Notes: generated by a model from the sequence alone, not told the origin. Counted from the stretch's first letter, positions 1 to 6,814 are shown. The stretch is 10,540 nt of DNA from CAZHLD01 sp964533185 (GCA_964533185.1 CAZHLD010000085.1:1-10540); one strand, 5' to 3'. A program made the numbers and translations.

Positions 1-374
1 TTACCGATTGGCTGACGAAATCCTTACCGAGGAGCTTTGCATGCCAGCGCATCGTGTGCCTGGCGCGAAGACAAGTCAACCGGAATTTCCGATTTCAGCT
101 TCACCTTTCCACCAAACTGTACGTCAGTCGCCTTCTTGCGTCAAGCCCAGATCGCAATGGCGGGGCTTGAGGGCCAGGGCAGTTCGTTTTGGCCGTTCCA
201 ATGACTCCTCGGGCCTGTTTTCCGCTGCTGGCCAGCCTCGCCGCCGACACTGATTTCCAGTCCCGGAGCTCTGCCCTTGGATTCACTGTACTTTCCGTCT
301 CGCTACTGGTTCGGCAGGGGCAGCGCCGCGGCGACGTGAAGTCACCGCTACGGAGAAGGCAGACGAAGGCAAGA

Positions 375-416
375 GAGATTCTTTCCGGCAAGGCCGGAAT
401 CTTCGATCGCTTCGCT
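375..416. repeat. Dispersed repeat, copy A (partial, stem-loop)
   Basis: These 42 bases match 7493-7534 with about four differences. The core is a perfect 7-bp stem, TTCCGGC (383-389) and GCCGGAA (393-399), around the 3-base loop AAG. It is followed by the shared tail ATCTTCGATCGC. The stem is identical in both copies while the loop differs by one base, as expected for a mobile or structurally conserved palindromic repeat. Here only the right half of the longer element at 7434-7544 is present. Confidence 0.75.
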
Positions 417-502
417 CAGGAAGACCGCGGTTTAGTGTGCGGCGGCAGAATTCGGTCGGGAAGCTGAAAGCTGCCCGAATGTGCCGGCCCCTGCAGAGAA
501 CT

Positions 503-521
503 CGCCGGCAAGATGCCGGCG
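503..521. terminator. GC hairpin beyond the oxidase gene, possible terminator or repeat
   Basis: CGCCGGCA (503-510) and TGCCGGCG (514-521) form a perfect 8-bp stem with the loop AGA. It begins 28 bases past the stop of the minus-strand multicopper oxidase, where a transcription terminator would be expected. On that strand the hairpin is followed by AGTTCTCTGC, which is not a true U-tract, so a classical intrinsic terminator is doubtful. It could equally be another dispersed palindrome. Confidence 0.4.
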
Positions 522-548
522 GTACCGGGACGGGCACTGTTTTCTTGC

Positions 549-2501
549 CTACGGACCAACGTAGAACGGCCGCATCATCTCGTTGTCTTCATGTTCGACG
601 ATGTGGCAGTGCCAGACGTAGAGACCGCGCAGATCAAAGTGTGCCTTCAGCCGCGTGATTTCTCCGGGATAGGCAATGACCGTATCCTTGAAGCCCGTCT
701 CCCAGGTTTCCGGCGGCCGGGCTCTCCGTCTGCCGAACCCTTGCCGATCGACAACCTGAAACTGCACTAGGTGGACGTGCATGGGATGGGCGTCCTCAGT
801 GTGATTGTGGATCTCCCAGACTTCGGTTGTGTTTAGGGTCGGTTTTTCGGTGACTTCATCATCCCATTCCTTTGGCACGGGGTTTCCGAAATCGTCTACA
901 GTTCCGAGCAGCGCGGCGCGCGGGCCGACACCCGGAAGAACTGCCGAATCCTCTTCGTTCAGTGAGACCTTGCGCGTGCGGGAGGCCGCTTCGAGCGGCG
1001 TGAATGACGGCAGGTTCAGCAGTTCGGGCGGTACACTCGCGTCGGTGGAAGCGAGCGGCACGACGACGAACTTCATCACCTGACCCGTCGTGAAGGGATC
1101 AGCCGCAGGGAAATCCCTGTCAGGAACGCCGCCGCCGAAAGGCTCGTCCGGCCCTTCGTTGACCAGGTAGATCTCGGTGCCGGGGCGGAGCCCGGTGAAA
1201 TCCACAATCACATCGGCGCGCTCAGCCAGGCCCATCAGCAATTGATCCAGCATGACGGGCTCGGGCAGGAAGCCACCCTCAGAACCAATCTGCCAGAACG
1301 GCAAGACCGGGCGTGCGGGCCGCTTGGCCAGTGGATTCGTGACCATCTTCAGGATGACGAAGCGTGAATTGCAACCGTTGAGAAGGCGGAAACGGTAGCG
1401 GCGTGGCTCAACTTGGAGCACAGGCCAAGTTCGGCCGTTGACCACCATCGTATTGGCGAAGAACTCCGGATTCCAGATGGGCGAGATGTCGCTGTCGGGA
1501 ATGTAAGGACCGGTGAAGCCGTCGAAGAATGCACGGCTGTCGGGATAGAACAGCGAGCCATCGGCGTTGAACGAACGGTCCTGGATGGCAATCGGTATTT
1601 CATAGTACTTCATGCCCGGCGGGTCATCAGGGGCAGGAGCGGGACCGGGCAACACGCCGGCGGGGAAGTCATCCGGGCCACCCCGAATGTTGTAGAAACC
1701 TGCAGGGCCCGCGTAAACGTTCAGGCGGGTCATGCCGAGAGTGTGATCGTGATACCAAAGCGTGGTGGCGCGCTGGTCGTTCGCATATTGGAATACGGCG
1801 GAACCTGGCTTCCAAGGGACGCCCCACAGGCTTTGAAACTTGAACCGAAAGTGGTCGTACTCAGTGCCCACGGCTGCGTAGCCGGAAGGGATGTCTTTTG
1901 CCGCAGGGAGGAACCATGCTTCTGGGTAGCCGTCGCTTTCTTCAGTCGAGTGTCCGCCGTGCAAGTGCGTGACGATAGGAACCGGCCCGCGATAGGGAGT
2001 TGGGTCAAAACCGCGCATGTCGCGGCCCGTATCGCCGCCCATGTCGCCGCCGGGCGGATTCGCCCAGTGCAGCGTTTGATCCACCGGGAGCAGGTGAGGC
2101 AGGTAATCGCCGTTGCTGTCGACCAACTCGTTCGTCCATTTCACACGCACCGGCCGTTCCCATTTCGCCTCGATCGTGAAGGCTGGGTAGTTGAACGTTC
2201 CGCGACTCGAAGGCGAGCCGTAGCTCCAAACCGTCGTCAACGGGTAGCCCGGCGGCAGAATCTGCTGCTGGAACTGCCGGACAGCGATTGAGTAGTAGTC
2301 GATGCTTTTCTTGGCGATGGCCGCTTGTCGAGGCATCACTGGGGGAATCACCAAGGGCATTTGGTATTTCGGGAGGATGGTGGGATCAAGGCTGCCGCCG
2401 GGAATCGCCGCCAAAGCACGACCTGAATACTTCCCCCAGGGAAGAACAAAAGCCGTGCCAGCGATCATGCCCGCCTTCAGGAATTGTCGTCGAGTGGTCA
2501 T
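549..2501 (-). CDS. Multicopper oxidase, CotA/bilirubin-oxidase type, Tat-exported
   Basis: This 650-residue enzyme is predicted to oxidise phenolic, tetrapyrrole or metal substrates, passing electrons through a type 1 copper to a trinuclear centre that reduces O2 to water. All four copper motifs are intact: THLHGGH (H179, H181), WYHDH (H251, H253), HPMHVH (H572, H575, H577) and HCHIVEHEDNEM (H631, C632, H633, H637, axial M642). The nearby SDGYPEAW and LTRLNVYAG-like segments resemble Bacillus CotA. The N-terminus has a twin-arginine signal, TTRRQFLKAG, then a hydrophobic stretch and an ALA-type cleavage site near residue 31, so the folded enzyme should be periplasmic. I chose the ATG at 2501 because it starts exactly at the Tat peptide and has AAGGA at 2509-2513 with 7-base spacing. 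The frame stays open upstream to 2786 but has no signal there. A Gly/Asp/Met-rich loop lies at 149-163. Family is confident; substrate is unknown (laccase, bilirubin oxidase or copper tolerance). Confidence 0.93.
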   Translation of the reverse strand: MTTRRQFLKAGMIAGTAFVLPWGKYSGRALAAIPGGSLDPTILPKYQMPLVIPPVMPRQAAIAKKSIDYYSIAVRQFQQQILPPGYPLTTVWSYGSPSSRGTFNYPAFTIEAKWERPVRVKWTNELVDSNGDYLPHLLPVDQTLHWANPPGGDMGGDTGRDMRGFDPTPYRGPVPIVTHLHGGHSTEESDGYPEAWFLPAAKDIPSGYAAVGTEYDHFRFKFQSLWGVPWKPGSAVFQYANDQRATTLWYHDHTLGMTRLNVYAGPAGFYNIRGGPDDFPAGVLPGPAPAPDDPPGMKYYEIPIAIQDRSFNADGSLFYPDSRAFFDGFTGPYIPDSDISPIWNPEFFANTMVVNGRTWPVLQVEPRRYRFRLLNGCNSRFVILKMVTNPLAKRPARPVLPFWQIGSEGGFLPEPVMLDQLLMGLAERADVIVDFTGLRPGTEIYLVNEGPDEPFGGGVPDRDFPAADPFTTGQVMKFVVVPLASTDASVPPELLNLPSFTPLEAASRTRKVSLNEEDSAVLPGVGPRAALLGTVDDFGNPVPKEWDDEVTEKPTLNTTEVWEIHNHTEDAHPMHVHLVQFQVVDRQGFGRRRARPPETWETGFKDTVIAYPGEITRLKAHFDLRGLYVWHCHIVEHEDNEMMRPFYVGP

Positions 2502-2508
2502 TGCTTTT

Positions 2509-2513
2509 TCCTT
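2509..2513 (-). promoter_or_regulatory. Ribosome binding site that fixes the oxidase start
   Basis: AAGGA on the minus strand sits 7 bases before the ATG at 2501. It supports the start at the Tat signal peptide rather than the upstream in-frame ATG at 2786. Confidence 0.75.
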
Positions 2514-2605
2514 TTCGTCTCTCAACCGAATCTCCCATGACGACAGGCACAGGCAATGCCAAACCATGCAAGGAATGTCGGCACGCCAGGAGCTTGTATT
2601 TAGGA

Positions 2606-2628
2606 GGTATAGGGGGGGGTACCGGTAC
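2606..2628 (-). promoter_or_regulatory. G-tract palindrome upstream of the oxidase, candidate operator
   Basis: On the plus strand, GGTA (2606-2609) and TACC (2620-2623) flank TA plus a run of eight G. The right arm overlaps a second perfect palindrome, GTACCGGTAC (2619-2628). On the coding strand of the oxidase it lies about 105-127 bases before the start codon, next to AT-rich -10-like text (TATACC, TAAATA). Copper and nickel sensors of the CsoR/RcnR family bind inverted repeats around G/C tracts, and the regulated gene here is a copper enzyme, so a metal-responsive operator is plausible. No regulator gene is in the window, and no clear -35 box is seen. The functional call is inference. Confidence 0.3.
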
Positions 2629-2775
2629 TCGGACCGTTTTAATCCGAAATGGTCGGGGGCGAGATATCGCGCATTGCTTTGGGTAACCAGACACACACGG
2701 CCGCGAGCGGGAAGAATGGATTTTGGCCCGGATTTCTCACCAGAAGTAAACAAGATGCGTTGATTGAAAGTAGAA

Positions 2776-2844
2776 AAAGGCCGCATTCTCAGGCATCACT
2801 GCGTTGTCAAGACGTAGTGGATGTCCGAGGAGAGGCGGCCTTTT
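2776..2844. repeat. 10-bp inverted repeat before the transposase remnant
   Basis: AAAAGGCCGC (2776-2785) is the exact reverse complement of GCGGCCTTTT (2835-2844), separated by 49 bases. The right arm ends two bases before the ATG of the transposase remnant. It may be a structure in the leader of the former insertion sequence that limits transposase expression, or part of its left end. I cannot identify a canonical IS terminal repeat. Confidence 0.5.
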
Positions 2845-2846
2845 CC

Positions 2847-2954
2847 ATGACAGAGTGTAGCCGGTCGCAGTTCGAGTTTGAAGCGCATTTTTCGCGGCAG
2901 GTAGTGGGGCGGTTCGACGGCAGTCGACTGACGACGGACGGCGGGGCGTTGTTG
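2847..2954 (+). pseudogene. Remnant of an IS1380-type transposase (first 36 codons)
   Basis: The frame starts at ATG 2847 and reads MTECSRSQFEFEAHF, then a segment ending GSRLTTDGGALL. This pattern, an MTECS-type start followed by FDG and a T/S-x-DGGALL block, is how IS1380-family DDE transposases begin. Intact members run to roughly 400-500 residues and continue LLLREVD or similar. Here the match stops at 2954 and the sequence runs into GC-rich repeat-like DNA, so at least 90 percent of the gene is gone. The open frame continues to 3350 only as an antisense shadow of the TonB gene. It marks an old insertion between the oxidase and TonB genes. The family call rests on memory of the N-terminal pattern. 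Confidence 0.65.
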
Positions 2955-3060
2955 GGAAACGCCAAGATTCCTCGTCGTCCCTCGCCCCGCCCAGGCGGGC
3001 TCGGGACAGGCAGGGCAGGAGCTGGCGTTCCGGAGGGGGACACATGGGCGTGCGCTGCAC
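2955..3060. repeat. Degenerate repeat-like GC-rich block
   Basis: This block starts where the transposase match ends. It contains AGATTCCTCGTCG (2965-2977), which is the exact reverse complement of 7454-7466 in the repeat element between hicA and rsmD. It also has an internal near-palindrome around CGCCCAGGCG (2987-2996), and the imperfect flanks GGAAACGCCA and TGGCGTTCC. It looks like a decayed relative of the same dispersed repeat family, abutting or inserted into the IS fragment. Boundaries are approximate. Confidence 0.45.
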
Positions 3061-3103
3061 AGGACGCGCGAGACCGTGAAACGCAAGAGGGCGTGCGCTA
3101 CAC
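3046..3103 (+). repeat. Short direct repeat pair
   Basis: GGGCGTGCGCTGCAC (3046-3060) recurs as GGGCGTGCGCTACAC (3089-3103), with 14 of 15 bases identical and a 43-base offset. The second copy forms the left arm of the hairpin at 3089-3107. It is probably part of the repeat-derived spacer rather than a regulatory array. Confidence 0.55.
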
Positions 3104-3107
3104 GCCC
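3089..3107 (-). terminator. Hairpin downstream of the TonB gene, possible terminator
   Basis: GGGCGTG (3089-3095) and CACGCCC (3101-3107) form a perfect 7-bp stem with a 5-base loop. It lies 20 bases past the TAA stop of the minus-strand TonB gene. On that strand the stem is followed by TCTTGCGTTTC, a weak pyrimidine tract. It is a reasonable candidate terminator, but not a textbook one. Confidence 0.45.
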
Positions 3108-3126
3108 CTACACGAGCAGGGCTGCA

Positions 3127-4824
3127 TTAGTACAGCGGGGAGACGGAGCGGAAGGGGATGTGAACGATGGCTTCGAGTTCGACGGCGTTGCCGCTGCGCT
3201 CGGCGGGGCGGAAGCGCCAGCGCGAAAGCGCGAGCATGGCGTTTTCGTCGAGTTGCGGGTCCAGGCTTTTCACCAACTGAATGCTGTCCACCGTGCCGTC
3301 GCGACGAATCACCGCGTAGAGCACCACCTCGCCCTCGACCCGCGCCCTAGCCAGCGCCGGCGGGTACTTCGGGTCCACCTTGCGCATGGGCACGGGGCCG
3401 GTGAGGTCGCGATCGGGCGGCTGGCCGGGGATGGAGTCGGCACCCATTTCGACAAAGCTCAGAATCCAACTGCCGGTGACGCTGGCGAGGTTGGGCATGT
3501 TGACGTGCAGCGTGTACACCCGCTTGGGGCCGAAAACTTCTTCCGGCGCCATGCCCGGCTTGATGCGGTCAAACCCGGGTGCCGGACGCGTGCGATTTGG
3601 CTCTGGATTCGCCGGCTGCGGTTCAGGCTTCGCCGGCATCCCCGGCGAAACGCTGCCTGCCCCGGGCAGACCTGATCCACCCGGACCCGCAACCGACGAG
3701 AGCGCTCGCGGATCGCCGCCGGTGATACTCACGTTCGGCAGACCGGAGCCACCTCCGCCGCCTGTCCCCGAGTTTGTTCCTCCCGCGCCTCCGATGCCGC
3801 CCGGAGAGCCGGGCCCGCCGCCCGCGTTGCCGGTTGCGCCGGGCACGCCGTTGGGCGAACCACCCGAGACGCCCGGCTGCGTGCCCTCCGGCGAAATGGA
3901 AAGGCGCGCAGCGAGGTTGCCCTCCGGCAGAGGCAAGTTGTCGGCAGGGGGAACAGGCGTTGCTGAAAGCGCAATCAGCCTGCGCAGGCCGCTGTCGCCG
4001 CCGCTGACGTCGGGAGCAATGTCCGGAGCCGGGCCGGCATCGGGCGAGTCTTGCCTTTGACCGACGCGCGGCGCCGAACTCGGGTTCATCGCCAGGCGTG
4101 GCCGCTCGACCTTCATCGCGCTCGACGCAATGTTCAGCTCGCCGACGTTGGTCTCCTGGTTGGGGATTTTCGGCACGGCCATCTCCGAAAGCGGACGCTG
4201 GGCCGGCCGCTTGGGGCGCAGCCTGGCCAGCGCCGCGGTGTCAATTTGCAGTCGCGGTCGCGCCGGCTTCACTGACTGCGCCCACTGCACAATGTTCGGC
4301 ATTTGGGGCAGCAGCTTCGGCGGCTCGAGAGGCGCGTCCGGACGAATGAGCGTCTGGCGCGGGTGCGTCGGCTTGAGCGGCGAAGAAAGAATCGACTGGC
4401 GCGGGTGAAAAGCGTCCGCACCCCGCTTCGGCAGCGGCTTCTCAGGTTCACCCGGCTGGGAAATGGGCGGCAACTCGCGCGCTGGTTCGTACCAAGTCAA
4501 CTCGATCCGCGGCAGGGCAAGCTGGGGCTGCTCTTGGCGAGGTGCCAGCCTCTGCCAGATGGGGATCGGGATCAGGAACAGCACCACATACCACAGCGAC
4601 GACGCCAGCAAAGCCCGTTTTGGGATTGGCCGCGCAACATGGCAGTCTCGGAAGTAGGGGTCGCCGCGGAACTCCTTCGGCGCTTTCGGCCCTTTCATGA
4701 CCGCCCACAGGCTTCCCGCAAACATCTGCCCGCGTGGTTCCCAGGTCACCGCCAGTTGCGGAACACGCCGTCGGGGCCGTGGCTTGACCTTTGTCACCAC
4801 CTCGGTCATGAGGCGCTGCGGCAT
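3127..4824 (-). CDS. TonB-family energy transducer-like protein
   Basis: This 565-residue protein has about 70 basic cytoplasmic residues, one membrane span (about 71-90, ALLASSLWYVVLFLIPIPIW) and a long periplasmic linker. It ends in a TonB C-terminal module (about 479-560). That module shows VDPKYPPALARARVEGEV, then VLYAVIRRDGTVDS and LSRWRFRPA, the usual YP box, beta hairpin and final helix/strand. TonB proteins carry proton-motive energy from ExbB/ExbD to outer-membrane receptors. No exbB, exbD or receptor gene is near. The span lacks the Ser-x3-His pattern found in classical TonB anchors, and the linker is Gly-rich (about 317-392) as well as Pro-rich. So it may serve as a structural or biopolymer-transport relative. 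The start could be ATG 4824 (used here) or the internal ATG 4809; neither has a well-spaced ribosome site. It is divergent from the AsmA gene. Confidence 0.85.
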   Translation of the reverse strand: MPQRLMTEVVTKVKPRPRRRVPQLAVTWEPRGQMFAGSLWAVMKGPKAPKEFRGDPYFRDCHVARPIPKRALLASSLWYVVLFLIPIPIWQRLAPRQEQPQLALPRIELTWYEPARELPPISQPGEPEKPLPKRGADAFHPRQSILSSPLKPTHPRQTLIRPDAPLEPPKLLPQMPNIVQWAQSVKPARPRLQIDTAALARLRPKRPAQRPLSEMAVPKIPNQETNVGELNIASSAMKVERPRLAMNPSSAPRVGQRQDSPDAGPAPDIAPDVSGGDSGLRRLIALSATPVPPADNLPLPEGNLAARLSISPEGTQPGVSGGSPNGVPGATGNAGGGPGSPGGIGGAGGTNSGTGGGGGSGLPNVSITGGDPRALSSVAGPGGSGLPGAGSVSPGMPAKPEPQPANPEPNRTRPAPGFDRIKPGMAPEEVFGPKRVYTLHVNMPNLASVTGSWILSFVEMGADSIPGQPPDRDLTGPVPMRKVDPKYPPALARARVEGEVVLYAVIRRDGTVDSIQLVKSLDPQLDENAMLALSRWRFRPAERSGNAVELEAIVHIPFRSVSPLY

Positions 4825-4915
4825 ATCCTTTCAATTATACCCTGCGGCTTTCGAGTCGGCGGAAATGCCTTGCCCGGCTGCTTTGAATTTGCCACGATAA
4901 CCGCCTGCTTCCGCG
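4825..4915. promoter_or_regulatory. Divergent promoter region between the TonB and AsmA genes
   Basis: These 91 bases must hold both promoters. The minus-strand TATAAT is at 4834-4839. For the plus-strand gene, TTGCCC (4870-4875) and GATAAC (4896-4901) are weak -35/-10 candidates with a long 20-bp gap. Neither gene has a clear Shine-Dalgarno sequence. Confidence 0.4.
4834..4839 (-). promoter_or_regulatory. Consensus -10 box of the TonB gene
   Basis: TATAAT reads on the minus strand 9 bases before the ATG at 4824. No good -35 box is found at 16-18 bp. If used, transcription would start around 4827, giving almost no leader. This would suit a leaderless message from 4824, or an 18-base leader for the ATG at 4809. 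Confidence 0.4.
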
Positions 4916-6664
4916 ATGCCAAACCTTTTCAAAGACCGTCCGCACTGGTTGAAGATTGGGTTGGTCCTCCTGGGTCTGATGCTGGTGGCGGCCCTGGTGC
5001 TGCCTTATTTCCTCGACGCCGACCGCTATCGCCCGGCAATCGCCAGCGCCATCGAGGACGCCACCGGCCGCAAAGTCACCATCGGCAAGATCCGCGCCCG
5101 CCTGCTGCCCACTCCAGGTTTCTCGGTTGACGGGTTCCGGCTGGCCAACCCGCCCGGCTTCCCCGATGGCGACGTGCTCGCGGTTGAGACGCTTCGCGGC
5201 AGCCTGACCTGGGGCGCGATCTTTGGCGGCGAGCTGAAGCTCACCTCGGTCGAGCTGGTCAAGCCCAGGCTCGTCCTGCTTGAGGACGACCGCGGCCACA
5301 CCAACTACTCCTTTGATACACCTCCCACAACAGCTAAAGGAAAGGCTGCTCCAGCCGCTGACAACGCCTCGTCGTTTCAGCTTTCGGCCGTTGAGAACGT
5401 CGAGCTGTCCGACGCAGAAATCGTCCTCGGGCGCGTCGCCCGCGGCCGTGCGCCGGTCACCACCCTGCATGCACAGAATCTGGACGCCACTCTGCGCGAC
5501 GTCGCCCTTTCGCCGCTGCGCCTCAAGCAATGGAAGTCTGAGGTCCCGCTTAACGGCGTGAAGCTCGAGCTCGAAGGCTGGAAGGAGCCTTTCGAGTTTC
5601 GTTCCGGTGAGTTGCAGCTCGACCGAGGAAAACTCTCCGCGGAGTTCCGCGGCCGCATGGGCAAGGCCGCCGAGCTCGAAGGGAATCTCAATCTTGCCGA
5701 TGTCGAGCGCGGCGTGCCGGTCTTTGAGCTTCGCGCCTCGCAACTCGACGTGGACCAGTTTCTCGCCGCACAGAGCGAAAGCACCCCCGGCGCCGCGCGT
5801 GTCGCGCGAAAGAGCGAGCTGGTGGCCCAAGGGCGTCTGAAAGCCGACCGAATCCGCTGGCAGAGCTACCAGGGCAACAACGCCACCGCCGAGGTCCGCA
5901 TCTTCACCGATCGCGTCGAATTGTGGCCCGTTCTTCTTCAGGCCTACGGCGGTACCATTCAGGTTTCCGCCCGCACCGACCGCTCGCAATCGCCCGAGCG
6001 TTTCTCAACCAACATTCAGATTCGCGGCCTCGATCTGGCCGGGCTCGCCGCCACCGACCCTTCCACCCGCGGCAAAATCTCCGGCACGGGCGAGCTGGAT
6101 CTCCAGCTTGTCGGCTCGCTCAGTCCGGCCTGGATGCAGGCGCTTTCCGGGTCGGGCAATTTCACCATTCGCGACGGCCGCCTGCCGGGAATCAACCTGG
6201 GCGATGCGATGCAGTCGGTTGCCGGCGCGTTGGGCGTGGGCAAGGCCTTCGGTGGCGATACGCCCTTCCGCTCAATCGCGGGCGACCTCGCCGTCGGCAG
6301 CGGCCGCGTTGCCAGCCGCCAGATTCACATGGACTCGCCCCAGGGAACCGTGGACCTTCAGGGCAGCTTTGGCCTGGACGGCACGCTCGATTACAACGGT
6401 GAGGTTACGCTCGTTCCCGGTGCGGCTGGCAGCCCACAAACGCCCGCCGACGCCATCACCGGCATTCTCGGCGCCGTGCTCAAGAAAAACGTTACCCGCG
6501 CCAGCGTGCCCATTTCCATCGGCGGCACCTTCAGCGTCCCAAAAGTCAGGCCCGGCCGCGGCCGCCCGCGCTTTGAGACATCTGCGCCGCAGCAGACGGG
6601 CAGCACCCAGCAACAGCAACAACCGAAAAAGCCCAGCATCTCCGACCTCTTCAAGAAGCCCTGA
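4916..6664 (+). CDS. AsmA-family envelope protein
   Basis: This 582-residue protein has a short cytoplasmic N-terminus, one membrane span (about 13-32, KIGLVLLGLMLVAALVLPYF) and then a large periplasmic region. The start of that region follows the AsmA pattern: AIASAIEDATGRKVTIGKIR, then LLPTPGFSVDGFRLANPPGF and ELVKPRLVL. The C-terminal AsmA-like module lies at about 388-500, with GTGELDLQLVG, ALSGSGNFTIRDG and LDYNGEVTLV. AsmA proteins are relatives of the bridge-like lipid carriers (TamB, YhdP) and are tied to outer-membrane assembly and phospholipid traffic. At about 580 residues it is close to E. coli AsmA in size. A low-complexity tail with five Gln and a basic end closes the protein. 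The ATG at 4916 has no visible ribosome site, but it directly precedes the anchor and no better start is seen. It is read away from the TonB gene; hicB follows after 178 bases and is probably independent. Confidence 0.88.
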   Translation: MPNLFKDRPHWLKIGLVLLGLMLVAALVLPYFLDADRYRPAIASAIEDATGRKVTIGKIRARLLPTPGFSVDGFRLANPPGFPDGDVLAVETLRGSLTWGAIFGGELKLTSVELVKPRLVLLEDDRGHTNYSFDTPPTTAKGKAAPAADNASSFQLSAVENVELSDAEIVLGRVARGRAPVTTLHAQNLDATLRDVALSPLRLKQWKSEVPLNGVKLELEGWKEPFEFRSGELQLDRGKLSAEFRGRMGKAAELEGNLNLADVERGVPVFELRASQLDVDQFLAAQSESTPGAARVARKSELVAQGRLKADRIRWQSYQGNNATAEVRIFTDRVELWPVLLQAYGGTIQVSARTDRSQSPERFSTNIQIRGLDLAGLAATDPSTRGKISGTGELDLQLVGSLSPAWMQALSGSGNFTIRDGRLPGINLGDAMQSVAGALGVGKAFGGDTPFRSIAGDLAVGSGRVASRQIHMDSPQGTVDLQGSFGLDGTLDYNGEVTLVPGAAGSPQTPADAITGILGAVLKKNVTRASVPISIGGTFSVPKVRPGRGRPRFETSAPQQTGSTQQQQQPKKPSISDLFKKP

Positions 6665-6794
6665 CAAGCAACTGGACAAGCGCCGGATCTTGATGTTTTG
6701 GGGCGCACGCCTCTTGCACATCTCTCGGAACGCCTGCTGACGTCGCCTATTGCCGCCTGTTCCAGTCCGCAGGGCGTTAGCGCGGTTGTACAGC

Positions 6795-6814
6795 CTTGCC
6801 AATTCACTTGCCAA
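6795..6814 (+). repeat. Tandem direct repeat upstream of hicBA
   Basis: CTTGCCAA occurs twice, at 6795-6802 and 6807-6814, separated by TTCA, giving a 12-bp period. It ends 28 bases before the proposed hicB start and overlaps TTGCCA -35-like text. It might be an operator, but the HicB here has no DNA-binding domain that would obviously use it. Confidence 0.45.

Larger units (their letters stand above)
1..548. other. Intergenic stretch with no supportable gene
   Basis: Several short open frames occur on both strands, but none has a recognisable domain, a convincing ribosome site or a plausible length. A 31-codon run at the extreme left on the minus strand, read from about position 120 to a stop near 23, looks mildly protein-like. 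It is closed upstream by an in-frame stop, so at best it is a gene scrap. The right part, from about 375, contains a dispersed-repeat stem-loop and a second GC hairpin just beyond the oxidase stop codon. The stretch reads as a decayed or repeat-derived spacer. Confidence 0.55.

Noticed and set aside
1..253. Plus-strand open frame from the window edge (possible 3' end of a gene)
   Set aside because: No domain is recognisable, composition is Arg/Ser-rich with no clear bias, and the minus strand is equally open in part; I could not support it as a gene.
375..521. Possible CRISPR array from the closely spaced hairpins at 383-399 and 503-521
   Set aside because: The two stems differ in sequence, there are no regular spacers and no cas genes; they are isolated palindromes.
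1413..2291. 292-codon open frame on the plus strand inside the oxidase gene
   Set aside because: It is antisense to a multicopper oxidase with all copper motifs; its translation is Arg/Val-rich with no domain and no ribosome site.
2502..2786. N-terminal extension of the oxidase to ATG 2786
   Set aside because: It would bury the Tat signal 95 residues inside the protein; the ATG at 2501 has a good ribosome site and begins the Tat peptide.
3380..4060. Proline-rich 226-codon open frame on the plus strand
   Set aside because: The Pro-rich text is simply the complement of the Gly-rich TonB linker.
4835..5989. 384-codon open frame on the minus strand across the AsmA gene
   Set aside because: It is a GC-driven antisense shadow. 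The AsmA reading has a membrane anchor and family motifs; the antisense reading shows none.
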